A DNA stretch of 64,000 bases, from NCBI GenBank assembly GCA_943787535.1, contig CALSMU010000001.1:62001-126000 (forward strand), read 5' to 3'. This document shows positions 10,893 to 19,464 of the stretch, piece by piece; position 1 is the stretch's first letter, and every line of letters starts with the position of its first letter. The position numbers and the translations under genes are program-made. This DNA is from an uncultured Flavobacteriales bacterium (GTDB lineage Bacteria; Bacteroidota; Bacteroidia; Flavobacteriales_D; Parvicellaceae). The notes below the pieces were generated by a model that saw only the letters and a list, made by a program, of their open reading frames with translations, had not been told where the DNA came from and made no database searches.

Positions 10893-11587
10893 CAATTGAG
10901 ATTTGCGGTGACTCAACAGAAGCTTACAAACTTGCAAAACAGTTTGGAGCAAAACGTATCGAATTGTGCAGTGGGTTATCCGTTGGTGGCTTAACACCTA
11001 GCTATGGATTAATAGCGCAATGTTTCAAAATTGGCGGAGTCGAAATTCATGTAATGATTAGAAACTCCGAAGGGAATTTTGTGTACACAAATTCCGACAT
11101 TGAAGCAATGAAAACAGACATTACTCAATCAAAAAATGCAGGTGCATCCGGAGTAGTATTTGGTTGTTTAACTTCACTTAATGAGATAGACACTGAACAA
11201 AACAAACAGCTTTTTAAGCATGCAAAAAGCCTTGGGTTAGAAGTTACATTTCATCGTGCTTTTGATTTTTGCAAAGACCCTAATATTGCATTAAAACAAT
11301 TAGTTGAAATTGGATTTGACCGTCTTTTAACCTCTGGACAACAAGCCAAAGCTATAGAAGGAAAATTAACTATTAAAAACCTAGTTAATCAATCTCAAGG
11401 GAGAATAGAAATAATGGCAGGAAGCGGTGTAAACGAAAGTAATGTAAAAGAACTTTCTGCACTTGGCATAGATGCGTTACATTTCACCTCCCACACTTCA
11501 AAAGAAAACCTTAATTTAGGAATGGGAAGAGAATTAATACCGGACGAATTAAAGGTTGGCAACATTATGGCAGTTCTCAATCAATAA
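10889..11587 (+). CDS. cutC: CutC-family protein
   Basis: A 232-residue TIM-barrel protein of the CutC family, named for copper homeostasis in E. coli. The start (EICGDSTEAYKLAKQFGAKR followed by IELCSGLSVGGLTPS) and HVMIRNSEGNF, VTFHRAFD, DRLLTSGQQAKA and IMAGSGVN are the family motifs. There is no signal peptide. It is tied to its neighbours: ATG overlaps the hexosaminidase stop by 4 bases, and its stop shares one base with the next ATG. That places it inside a glycan-degrading operon, with no copper gene near, so a sugar-related function is more likely here than copper handling. This is inference from context. Confidence 0.85.
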   Translation: MTIEICGDSTEAYKLAKQFGAKRIELCSGLSVGGLTPSYGLIAQCFKIGGVEIHVMIRNSEGNFVYTNSDIEAMKTDITQSKNAGASGVVFGCLTSLNEIDTEQNKQLFKHAKSLGLEVTFHRAFDFCKDPNIALKQLVEIGFDRLLTSGQQAKAIEGKLTIKNLVNQSQGRIEIMAGSGVNESNVKELSALGIDALHFTSHTSKENLNLGMGRELIPDELKVGNIMAVLNQ

Positions 11588-13575
11588 TGAATTTTAAACA
11601 CTGCATAACCTTTGTAATTATGGCTTTCGCTTCAAATGCGTTTAGCCAACAATTCGAATACGAAATAAAAACAAACTGGAAATTTCAACAAGAAGGAAAA
11701 AATGAGTGGAATAATGCTACAGTACCAGGAGTAGTTCATTTAGACTTATTAGAGAATGAAATAATTGAAGACCCCTATTGGGAAAATAATGAGCTTAAAC
11801 TACGATGGATTGAAAACGAAAATTGGATTTATCAAACCACTTTTATCGTGGATGATTCAGTATTAAAATTCAACCAACAGGAACTAATATTTAATGGGTT
11901 AGATACGTATGCAACTGTATACTTAAATGGGAAAGAAATCCTTCAGGCAGAAAACATGTTTCGAGAGTGGAAAGTAGATGCAAAGCAGTTCATTAAACAA
12001 GGTGACAATGAACTGAAAGTCGTTTTTCAATCTCCAATAAAATACAATAAAAAGAAAGTAAAAAAGTATCCATATCAACTACCGTCTGGAAATGAATCAG
12101 CAGATATAAAGCCAAAAGTGGCTTCTTTTACTAGAAAGGCTGCTTATCACTTTGGTTGGGATTGGGGACCTCGATTTGTTACATGTGGAATATGGAAGCC
12201 AGTAGTATTTAGAGTTTGGAATGAAGCGATAATTGAAAACATTAACGTCTACACAGATTCAATTACGCAGAAAGGAGCGCATCTAAGGGCGCAATTCGAT
12301 GCATATGTAGAAGAATCTGGTTCTTATGATTTTAGAATTGGAGAACACAAAACATCTTTGTTACTAGCTAAAGGGTTCAATGAAGTTGGCACTGAATTTA
12401 TTGTCGAAGACCCTACTTTATGGTGGTGCAATGGACATGGAGATCCATACCTGTACAATGAAGAAGTAGTTATTTGGAAGGATAGTGAACTGTTGGATCG
12501 AAAGGATATTACTTATGGGATCAGAACCATTGAATTAGTCAATGAACCGGATAGCACTGGAACCTCATTCTTCTTTAAGTTGAATGGTGAACCGATTTTT
12601 GTGCAAGGGGCAAATTACATTCCTCAGGATATGTTTTTACCAAGAGTTAGTAATGAACGTTATGAAAAATTGATAGACCAGGTGGCGAGTGCTAACATGA
12701 ATATGATTCGTGTTTGGGGCGGAGGTATTTATGAAAAGGACATATTCTATAACCTTTGCGATAAAAATGGCATTTTGGTTTGGCAGGATTTTATGTTTGC
12801 GGGAAGTTTGTACCCGGTTGATAATTCATTTTTTAGAAACATAGAAGAAGAAGGCATTCAAAATGTAAAACGATTATCGGGTCACCCATGTTTGGCATTA
12901 TGGTGTGGAAACAATGAAATAGAAGTTGCCTGGAAGAATTGGGGTTGGCAAAAACAATACAAATATTCGGAAGAAGATTCTATCATAATATGGGCAAATT
13001 ACAAAAACTTTTTTCACTATGTATTACCTGAAATAGTTGATGCTTATACCAACTTGGATTACACACCAACCTCTCCACTAAGTAATTGGGGTACTCCAGA
13101 AAATTTTAATCATAGCAGTATGCATTACTGGGGTGTATGGCACGGTCGAGAACCTTTTGAAAATTTCGAGAAGAATGTGGGGCGTTTTATGGTGGAGTAT
13201 GGATTCCAGTCATTCCCTGATCTGAGAACCTTGAAAAAAGTAATCAGTAACAATAACTTAAACCTAGAGTCTTTGGTAATGAAAAATCGTCAAAAAAGTT
13301 ATATCGGGAACAACCAAATTTTGGAACAAATTAACAATCACTTTTCGGAACCAACAAGTTTTGAAAACTTCATTGAATTAAGTCAAAAAACACAAGCTAA
13401 AGCAATGAAAATTGCGATACAAGCCCACATGAAAAAAGCACCACATTGTATGGGAACTATGTTTTGGCAATTAAACGACTGCTGGCCAGGGCCAAGTTGG
13501 AGTGTTATTGATTATTACGGCAATGAAAAACAAGCATATGATGTTGTGAAAATTGAATATTGTATACGCCCTTAA
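11587..13575 (+). CDS. GH2 beta-mannosidase, C-terminally short
   Basis: Removes the beta-1,4-linked mannose from Man-GlcNAc. It has a signal peptide (residues 1-20, cut after AFS). The order is: sugar-binding domain with WIYQTTF; immunoglobulin-like domain; TIM barrel with GANYIPQDMFLPR, RVWGGGIYE, acid/base E444 in WCGNNE and nucleophile E537 in VEYGFQSFP; then FWQLNDCWPGPSWSVIDYYG. The protein ends soon after this, at 662 residues. Bacteroidota beta-mannosidases normally continue with further beta-sandwich domains to more than 800 residues. The catalytic part is complete, so activity is plausible. The missing tail may reflect a natural short form or a truncation. Confidence 0.88.
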   Translation: MNFKHCITFVIMAFASNAFSQQFEYEIKTNWKFQQEGKNEWNNATVPGVVHLDLLENEIIEDPYWENNELKLRWIENENWIYQTTFIVDDSVLKFNQQELIFNGLDTYATVYLNGKEILQAENMFREWKVDAKQFIKQGDNELKVVFQSPIKYNKKKVKKYPYQLPSGNESADIKPKVASFTRKAAYHFGWDWGPRFVTCGIWKPVVFRVWNEAIIENINVYTDSITQKGAHLRAQFDAYVEESGSYDFRIGEHKTSLLLAKGFNEVGTEFIVEDPTLWWCNGHGDPYLYNEEVVIWKDSELLDRKDITYGIRTIELVNEPDSTGTSFFFKLNGEPIFVQGANYIPQDMFLPRVSNERYEKLIDQVASANMNMIRVWGGGIYEKDIFYNLCDKNGILVWQDFMFAGSLYPVDNSFFRNIEEEGIQNVKRLSGHPCLALWCGNNEIEVAWKNWGWQKQYKYSEEDSIIIWANYKNFFHYVLPEIVDAYTNLDYTPTSPLSNWGTPENFNHSSMHYWGVWHGREPFENFEKNVGRFMVEYGFQSFPDLRTLKKVISNNNLNLESLVMKNRQKSYIGNNQILEQINNHFSEPTSFENFIELSQKTQAKAMKIAIQAHMKKAPHCMGTMFWQLNDCWPGPSWSVIDYYGNEKQAYDVVKIEYCIRP

Positions 13576-13733
13576 TTACTTATCTATGTGACCTTATAGT
13601 AACTTCATCCTAGAAAATAGCTATTTTATAGACAAATTTATGCATTTCGTAAATAAATTAAGTAATAAAGAGTAACTCTTTGTAGGTTAGTATTCCTTAA
13701 AATCGTACGTTTACGCGCTAAATTTAATTATTT

Positions 13734-13931
13734 ATGAGTAAGGAGAAAACAAATATTATTGCAGAAAGAAAGGTCAGTATATTGCTGATGGTGATGGTAT
13801 TCACTCTTGTGCAAGTTGCCTTTGGTATCATTTACACAAAAGACGCAAAAAATTACTCTACTTCAATCTCGTCTAAAAACATCCAAGTATCATTGCCGCT
13901 TCCAGGATGCCAACCTGGACAAACCCCATAG
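13734..13931 (+). CDS. short membrane-anchored ORF, possible gene remnant
   Basis: A 65-codon frame. The first 41 residues look protein-like: a charged N-terminus (SKEKTNIIAERK) and one membrane helix (ILLMVMVFTLVQVAFGII). From 13853 on it overlaps the 3' end of the GH92 gene on the other strand, so its last 25 codons are dictated by that gene. I do not recognise a family. It may be a truncated gene left at the junction between the two converging glycoside hydrolase blocks, or spurious. No promoter of good quality precedes it. Confidence 0.3.
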   Translation: MSKEKTNIIAERKVSILLMVMVFTLVQVAFGIIYTKDAKNYSTSISSKNIQVSLPLPGCQPGQTP

Positions 13932-16762
13932 CTCAAAGCCTCAATTTTTATATAACGTGCGTGGACCGTTTCACCAACTATTTTAGAAAACTCTTTGGTG
14001 AATGCACCATATTGATTATCCGCGAAATCATTTTTTATAATTGCCAATTCTTCAAAGGTTTCATTATTTTCTGAAAATGAAATCTTTATACTTTTAGGAA
14101 ACCAGATCCAAGACTTAATGTCTTGTAATGCGCCAACAGATATTTTTTTCAAAGGCTCTATCCTTCCCAGATCAACGACCGCAGAAAAATCTGTGGCATA
14201 GTAACCTTGCCAATAACCTGTCCTGAAATTAGCGGATCCCTTCAGGAAATCTATCAATGCGTTATCACCACTTGCCGAATACTGGTTGCTATATTCACTG
14301 CCTAACTGAATACTTCTGCCCCCCTTTATTTTTTTAAAAGATGCATTTATGGTAAAACTTTTATTATTTGATTTTATCGCGTAGGCCTGAACACTTACAC
14401 TTTCTTTGAGGTAAAATGGTGATTCATACTTTTTAAAATCAGAACTATCGATGCAGTAGTATATTGTATTTTCACCTTCAACTGATTTGATTTCAATTTT
14501 AATTGAATCTGTAAATGTTTGAGAAGATGCCGAAATGAAAGGAACCGGAGTAATTGAAAGCGCACTTTCAATTTCTGCAATTGGTGCGTTCTTAACTCCC
14601 CAATTTCTATTTGGCTTGTTTCCCATTTCAAAAACTATTTCGCCACCCTGCATTATCGTATCATGGTAAAGAAAAGACTGATTAAAAGGGATCCCATTTA
14701 AAGTTGCACTTTGTATATAACTGTTCTTGTCACTTATGTGATTAGCGATAACCTTAAATTTATTTCCGTTTTCCAAATTAATGGTAGCTTTTGAAAAATG
14801 TGGCTTTCCTATTGAATAGTAATTCAAGCCAGGTGTAACAGAATAAAACCCCATGCTACTTAGAACATACCATGCAGACATCTGACCACAATCTTCATTT
14901 CCCGATAAACCGTCTGGTTGATTAGAATATTGCTCATTTAAAATTTGATGGATACGTTCTTGTGTTTTCCATGGCTTTCCTATATAATTATATAAATATG
15001 CCATGTGATGACTCGGTTCATTGCCATGCGCATATTGACCAATTAATCCTGTAATATCTACTTGATGTCTTCCACTTAACTCCATTTCTGTAGAAAACAA
15101 TAAATCTAGCTTCGACTCAAATGCTTCATTACCTCCATACAGTTGAATTAACCCAGAAATATCTTGTGGCGCAAACATACTATATTGCCAGGAATTCGCT
15201 TCGGTAAAATTAAAATTCACTTCTGCAGGATCGAATCCAGTATTCCAACCAGCATTCATTTTACTTTGCATAAACCCTACTTCCGGGTTGAAAATATTTT
15301 TATAATATTGGGCGCGTTTAATAAACTTATTAAACACATTTTCCTGCTTTAAACTTTTCGCCATTTTAGCTATACACCAATCATCATAAGAATACTCCAA
15401 AGTTTTGGAAACAGACTCAGCTTCATCTCCAGCAGCAATAAATCCTTTCGACTTATAGAAGTTCAACCCTAGTTTATCCTGCTCAGCACTATGAATCATT
15501 GCTTCTAAAGCTAATTCCGCATCATAATCTCTTATGCCTTTAACATAGGCATCCGCAATAACTGGAACACTATGATAACCTATCATACAACCAGTATAAT
15601 TACCCGCTAGCTCCCATATAGGCAGTGCACCTCCTTGCTGGTATTGCTGTAAAAAAGTGTTAATAAACTCATTTGTTTTATTCTGCTCAATAATTGTGTA
15701 TAAAGGATGAGTTGCCCTAAATGTATCCCACAAGGAAAAAACGGTATATGTTGTTTCACCTGATTCATGAATTTTGTGATCCATCCCTCTGTATTTTCCA
15801 TCCACATCACTAAACGTGTTAGGAGCAATCATCGAATGATACAATGCAGTATAGAATATTGATTTCTTGTCTTTGTTCTCGTCTTCTATTTCAATTTTAC
15901 TTAAAGCAGTTTCCCAGGTTGATTTGGCGTCGCTTAGGTATTTATCGAAATACCAATGAGGGGCCTCAACTTCTAGGTTTTTTCTAGCTCCTTCGATGCT
16001 TGTAGAAGATATTCCTATGCGAACTATTATTTTTTCATGCGGTTTTGTATCAAATATAAAAGCGGCTCTTTTACCTGTAGAATCCAATATATGGGATTTA
16101 CATTCTTTAGAAAATTGGACTACGAAATAGATATGTTGCTCACTTGCCCACGAACTTGATACACGGATTCCTTCCACTTCATTGTTCCCAACAAAATGTA
16201 TACTATCTTTTAACAGTTGATCTCTATGAATCAAGTCCAAAATAATATTAGAATTACCACCTTTATTAAAAGTATATTCATGAATTCCAACTCTAGTGGT
16301 TGCAGTTAATCTAATATCAATATCATATTCCTCTAGTTTCACTTGATAAAAACCAGGAGAAGCTTTCTCCGTTGCTTTTGAAAAAGTACTAGCATAACCA
16401 TTTTCAACTCCTGATTTATAACCATTAGCAAATTGAATAGCCCCAAAAGTTGGCATTAACAATACATCGCCATAATCACCTACTCCTGTTCCGCTCAAGT
16501 GCGTATGACTAAAACCATAAATTATTGAATCTGTGTTATGATAACCTGAACAGCCATCCCATCCCTCTAGGCGCGTATCCGGACTTAACTGAACCATTCC
16601 AAAAGGAAGTGTTGCTCCCGGGTAGGTGTGTCCATGACCACCCGTTCCGATAAATGGATTAACCAAATCATATGCTGATATTTGATCTAGTACAGCCATT
16701 TTTTCTTTACAACTAAATAAGCAAAGACAACAAAACAGCAACAGGTAATTATTAATTTTCAT
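13853..16762 (-). CDS. GH92 alpha-mannosidase
   Basis: Ca2+-dependent exo-alpha-mannosidase family acting on N-glycan or yeast-type mannans. It has 969 residues with a signal peptide and lipobox (LFCCLCLFSC). Family motifs: NPFIGTGGHGHTYPGATLPF at the start, GWDGCSGYH, FSHTHLSGTG, LWDTFRATHP, HGNEPSHHMAYLYN (E582) and SGNEDCGQMSAWYV (D624), the last two carrying catalytic carboxylates. After the GH92 core comes a chitobiase-like linker (about 735-810) and a discoidin-like domain (about 817-969) that resembles the C-terminus of the GH20 enzyme. It overlaps the MFS permease by 11 bases and converges on the beta-mannosidase gene. Confidence 0.93.
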   Translation of the reverse strand: MKINNYLLLFCCLCLFSCKEKMAVLDQISAYDLVNPFIGTGGHGHTYPGATLPFGMVQLSPDTRLEGWDGCSGYHNTDSIIYGFSHTHLSGTGVGDYGDVLLMPTFGAIQFANGYKSGVENGYASTFSKATEKASPGFYQVKLEEYDIDIRLTATTRVGIHEYTFNKGGNSNIILDLIHRDQLLKDSIHFVGNNEVEGIRVSSSWASEQHIYFVVQFSKECKSHILDSTGKRAAFIFDTKPHEKIIVRIGISSTSIEGARKNLEVEAPHWYFDKYLSDAKSTWETALSKIEIEDENKDKKSIFYTALYHSMIAPNTFSDVDGKYRGMDHKIHESGETTYTVFSLWDTFRATHPLYTIIEQNKTNEFINTFLQQYQQGGALPIWELAGNYTGCMIGYHSVPVIADAYVKGIRDYDAELALEAMIHSAEQDKLGLNFYKSKGFIAAGDEAESVSKTLEYSYDDWCIAKMAKSLKQENVFNKFIKRAQYYKNIFNPEVGFMQSKMNAGWNTGFDPAEVNFNFTEANSWQYSMFAPQDISGLIQLYGGNEAFESKLDLLFSTEMELSGRHQVDITGLIGQYAHGNEPSHHMAYLYNYIGKPWKTQERIHQILNEQYSNQPDGLSGNEDCGQMSAWYVLSSMGFYSVTPGLNYYSIGKPHFSKATINLENGNKFKVIANHISDKNSYIQSATLNGIPFNQSFLYHDTIMQGGEIVFEMGNKPNRNWGVKNAPIAEIESALSITPVPFISASSQTFTDSIKIEIKSVEGENTIYYCIDSSDFKKYESPFYLKESVSVQAYAIKSNNKSFTINASFKKIKGGRSIQLGSEYSNQYSASGDNALIDFLKGSANFRTGYWQGYYATDFSAVVDLGRIEPLKKISVGALQDIKSWIWFPKSIKISFSENNETFEELAIIKNDFADNQYGAFTKEFSKIVGETVHARYIKIEALSYGVCPGWHPGSGNDTWMFLDEIEVE

Positions 16763-18065
16763 GAAGAGCAGAGGAATTTAATTTCAATGATTTTTGACCA
16801 TAAAAAAGAATGTAAGCATAGCAAAAAAGCACGACAATAAAAGCCATATTAAACCCATGCATATCTGTGACGAATCCAAATAAAAGTGGAATAACCGCAC
16901 CTCCAGCAATTGCAGTGCATAGCAAACCAGAACCTTGTGGTTTTAAGTCTCCTAAATCTTCAATCGCTATACTAAATATTGTAGGAAACATGATAGAATT
17001 GCAAAGCCCAACTGCTAACACTGACCACAAAGCAACTAATCCCGATGTTGACATAGATATTGATACCAAAAGAATGGCTAAAACAGCAAAGAGGCTTAGA
17101 ACTTTATTTGGTTTGTACATACGTGTTAGATAGGCTCCAATAAACCTTCCTACCATAGCACCTCCCCAATAAAACACAACAAAAGTACCGATAACAGCCT
17201 TTTTATTAATAGAATTTAAATTCTCGTGGAACAAGGATACTATGCCTTTCATGAAATTATTTTCTAAGATAACATCAGCTAAATTCATGTCCATAAAATA
17301 ATTAACCAAAAAACTACCGATAGCCACCTCAGCACCCACATACAAAAAGATACCTATTGCACCTAAGCTCAGCTTACTGTCCTTTATAGCCTTTCGATAA
17401 TTTGATTTTGTATTGGAATCAATCAACTTTGGAAGTTTAACAGTTATTACAATTATTGCTAATATCCCAAGAGATACAGCTAAGAAAAAAAATGGAAATT
17501 TCACTGCAGAAGCTTCATTCGTATAATATAACTCCTTAGTTGTTGTATCTAGTAAATTTATTTCCTCAGCGGTTTTAATATTATCACTTAAAATTAAAAC
17601 CGAACCTAGTATTGGCGCTACAGTAGTTCCTAGTGAGTTAAAAGCCTGTGCCAAGTTTAATCTACTTGACGCCGATTCTGGATCTCCCAAAACGGTTATA
17701 TATGGGTTTGCCGCGACTTGTAAAATAGTCATTCCAGAAGCAAGTGTAAAGTATCCTATCAGGAAAACTGAAAACATCCTAACTGAAGCCGCTGTCATAA
17801 ACAGAAAACACCCAAAAGTCATTATACTTAGCCCCAGAATAATGCCTTTTTTATAGCCTATTTTGTGCAGCATATTTCCCGCTGGTATAGAAATTAAACC
17901 ATAAGCAATAAAAAAAGCAAATTGCACCAATATTGCCTGCGAATAAGTTAACTCAAAAATATCTTTCAAACGTGGAATAAGAAAATCAACTAATACGGTA
18001 ATCAACCCCCACATAAAAAAAAGAGAGGTTAATAGGTAAAATGCTTTTGCGTATGGTTTCCCCAT
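16752..18065 (-). CDS. sugar MFS transporter (FucP/NagP-like)
   Basis: A 12-helix permease of the fucose:proton symporter family, here probably importing mannose or GlcNAc released outside. It has 437 residues from ATG 18065. Motifs: FFMWGLITVLVDFLIPRLKD, YGLISIPAG and LQVAANPYITVLG followed by SRLNLAQAFNSLGT. An upstream in-frame TTG (18080) is rejected because a perfect TATATTTG promoter box sits at 18076-18069, between it and the ATG. The gene follows the MscS gene by about 48 bases and overlaps the GH92 gene downstream. Substrate specificity is inferred from the locus. Confidence 0.88.
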   Translation of the reverse strand: MGKPYAKAFYLLTSLFFMWGLITVLVDFLIPRLKDIFELTYSQAILVQFAFFIAYGLISIPAGNMLHKIGYKKGIILGLSIMTFGCFLFMTAASVRMFSVFLIGYFTLASGMTILQVAANPYITVLGDPESASSRLNLAQAFNSLGTTVAPILGSVLILSDNIKTAEEINLLDTTTKELYYTNEASAVKFPFFFLAVSLGILAIIVITVKLPKLIDSNTKSNYRKAIKDSKLSLGAIGIFLYVGAEVAIGSFLVNYFMDMNLADVILENNFMKGIVSLFHENLNSINKKAVIGTFVVFYWGGAMVGRFIGAYLTRMYKPNKVLSLFAVLAILLVSISMSTSGLVALWSVLAVGLCNSIMFPTIFSIAIEDLGDLKPQGSGLLCTAIAGGAVIPLLFGFVTDMHGFNMAFIVVLFCYAYILFYGQKSLKLNSSALHEN

Positions 18066-18068
18066 ATC

Positions 18069-18076
18069 CAAATATA
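18069..18076 (-). promoter_or_regulatory. -7 promoter box in front of the sugar permease
   Basis: TATATTTG on the minus strand, a full TAnnTTTG match. With the usual spacing, transcription would begin at or next to the A of the ATG (18065), giving a leaderless message. No TTTG was found at the -33 position, so the call is tentative. Confidence 0.4.
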
Positions 18077-18112
18077 TCAATATTTAAGATTATCATTCAT
18101 TATTAACAATCA

Positions 18113-19363
18113 CTAACTTATCTTATTAAAACTTGTGCTACTCGGCAATTCAAATAATTCCAAATCAAAAAATGGCACAGCTGCTAACGAATGATCAAAA
18201 ATATCGGCCATAATATATTCATAATTCAACCATCTTTTATCACTACTAAAAGCATAAATTTGGATTGGAATTCCTTGTGGTGTTGGGTCCATCTGACGAA
18301 CCATAATCATCATGTTTTCATTAATCGCAGAGTGATTCTCAAGGTAACTATCTATATACTTCCTGAAAACGCCAATGTTGGTGAGGTTTCTGCCATTAAT
18401 CGCTAACTCTTTATTGATTTCATTTTGTAAATTGTATTCTTCAATATCTGCTTGTCTCGTTTCAATATAAGAGGTTATTAAATCAATTTTCTTCAATTTT
18501 TCTACATCATTATTCGACAAAAACTTTACACTTTCTTGTTTTATTATCAAAGATCTTTTAATACGTCTTCCTCCAGATTCAACCATCCCTCTCCAGTTCT
18601 GAAAAGAATCAGAGATTAATGAGTATGTTGGAATTGTCGTAATGGTGTTGTCAAAATTTTGCACCTTAACTGAGGCTAAATTAATTTCAATTACATCGCC
18701 ATCTGCACCATATTTTTGGAATGTAATCCAATCCCCTATCCGAACCATATCATTTATGGATATTTGAATACTTGCCACAAATCCTAGAATGGTATCTTTA
18801 AAAACCAAAATTAATACTGCCGAAGTAGCACCTAATGCTGTTAGAAATTTCCAAACTGCGGTATCTGTAATAATTGCAAGCGCTACAATGAAACCAGCCA
18901 CCCAAGCAAATATCATGAACACCTGAATAAAACTATCAATTGGCTTGTCTCTTAATTTAGGGAGTGTTTTGAAGTACGATTTTAGCGTATTCAACAAGCT
19001 TCTGGTGATCCATAAAGCGAGTATTATTCCAAACACCTCTATGCTTTTTTCAGCAATTCTTTCCAAACGCTGAAAATCTACAAAAACATAAGGAGTTAAC
19101 TCCAAAGCAACTAATAAAGGAAAAATGTGCCCTATGTTTCTAGGGGCTTTATTCTTAACTAATAAATCATCAAAATTCGTCTTAGATCGTTCGGCAAACT
19201 TACTGAACAACTTTACCAAAACAACTTTAGCCAACCGGTCAATTGTAAATATTGAAATAATCCCAATTAACAACAAAGTAAACATGTTTGAGTATAGGGC
19301 TAGCGATTCAGACCCTCCTTCTTCTAGTATAAAATCGTATAACAAGTGGGTGAATTCTTTCAT
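18113..19363 (-). CDS. MscS-family mechanosensitive ion channel
   Basis: Small-conductance mechanosensitive channel that releases solutes on osmotic downshock. It has 416 residues from the chosen ATG at 19363. There are about five membrane helices (residues 22-215). The pore-lining and beta-domain region is ALGATSAVLILVFKDTILGF, then VRIGDWI, and VQNFDNTITTIPTYSL. The long soluble C-terminal domain resembles the YbdG/YnaI-type group. An upstream in-frame ATG (19426) lies before a TATCTTTG promoter box (19386-19379), which favours the shorter start. Confidence 0.86.
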   Translation of the reverse strand: MKEFTHLLYDFILEEGGSESLALYSNMFTLLLIGIISIFTIDRLAKVVLVKLFSKFAERSKTNFDDLLVKNKAPRNIGHIFPLLVALELTPYVFVDFQRLERIAEKSIEVFGIILALWITRSLLNTLKSYFKTLPKLRDKPIDSFIQVFMIFAWVAGFIVALAIITDTAVWKFLTALGATSAVLILVFKDTILGFVASIQISINDMVRIGDWITFQKYGADGDVIEINLASVKVQNFDNTITTIPTYSLISDSFQNWRGMVESGGRRIKRSLIIKQESVKFLSNNDVEKLKKIDLITSYIETRQADIEEYNLQNEINKELAINGRNLTNIGVFRKYIDSYLENHSAINENMMIMVRQMDPTPQGIPIQIYAFSSDKRWLNYEYIMADIFDHSLAAVPFFDLELFELPSSTSFNKIS

Positions 19364-19378
19364 AAAAATATCTTTGTA

Positions 19379-19386
19379 CAAAGATA
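19379..19386 (-). promoter_or_regulatory. -7 promoter box of the MscS gene
   Basis: TATCTTTG on the minus strand (full TAnnTTTG match), with a predicted leader of about 12 bases to ATG 19363. The -33 TTTG is not conserved. This box decides between the two possible starts. Confidence 0.45.
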
Positions 19387-19464
19387 CTACATTAATGATT
19401 AAATCTGTTAATGAAGTGTTAACCATTCTTAGATATTAGATTATCTTATTATCTTTAACTCAGC

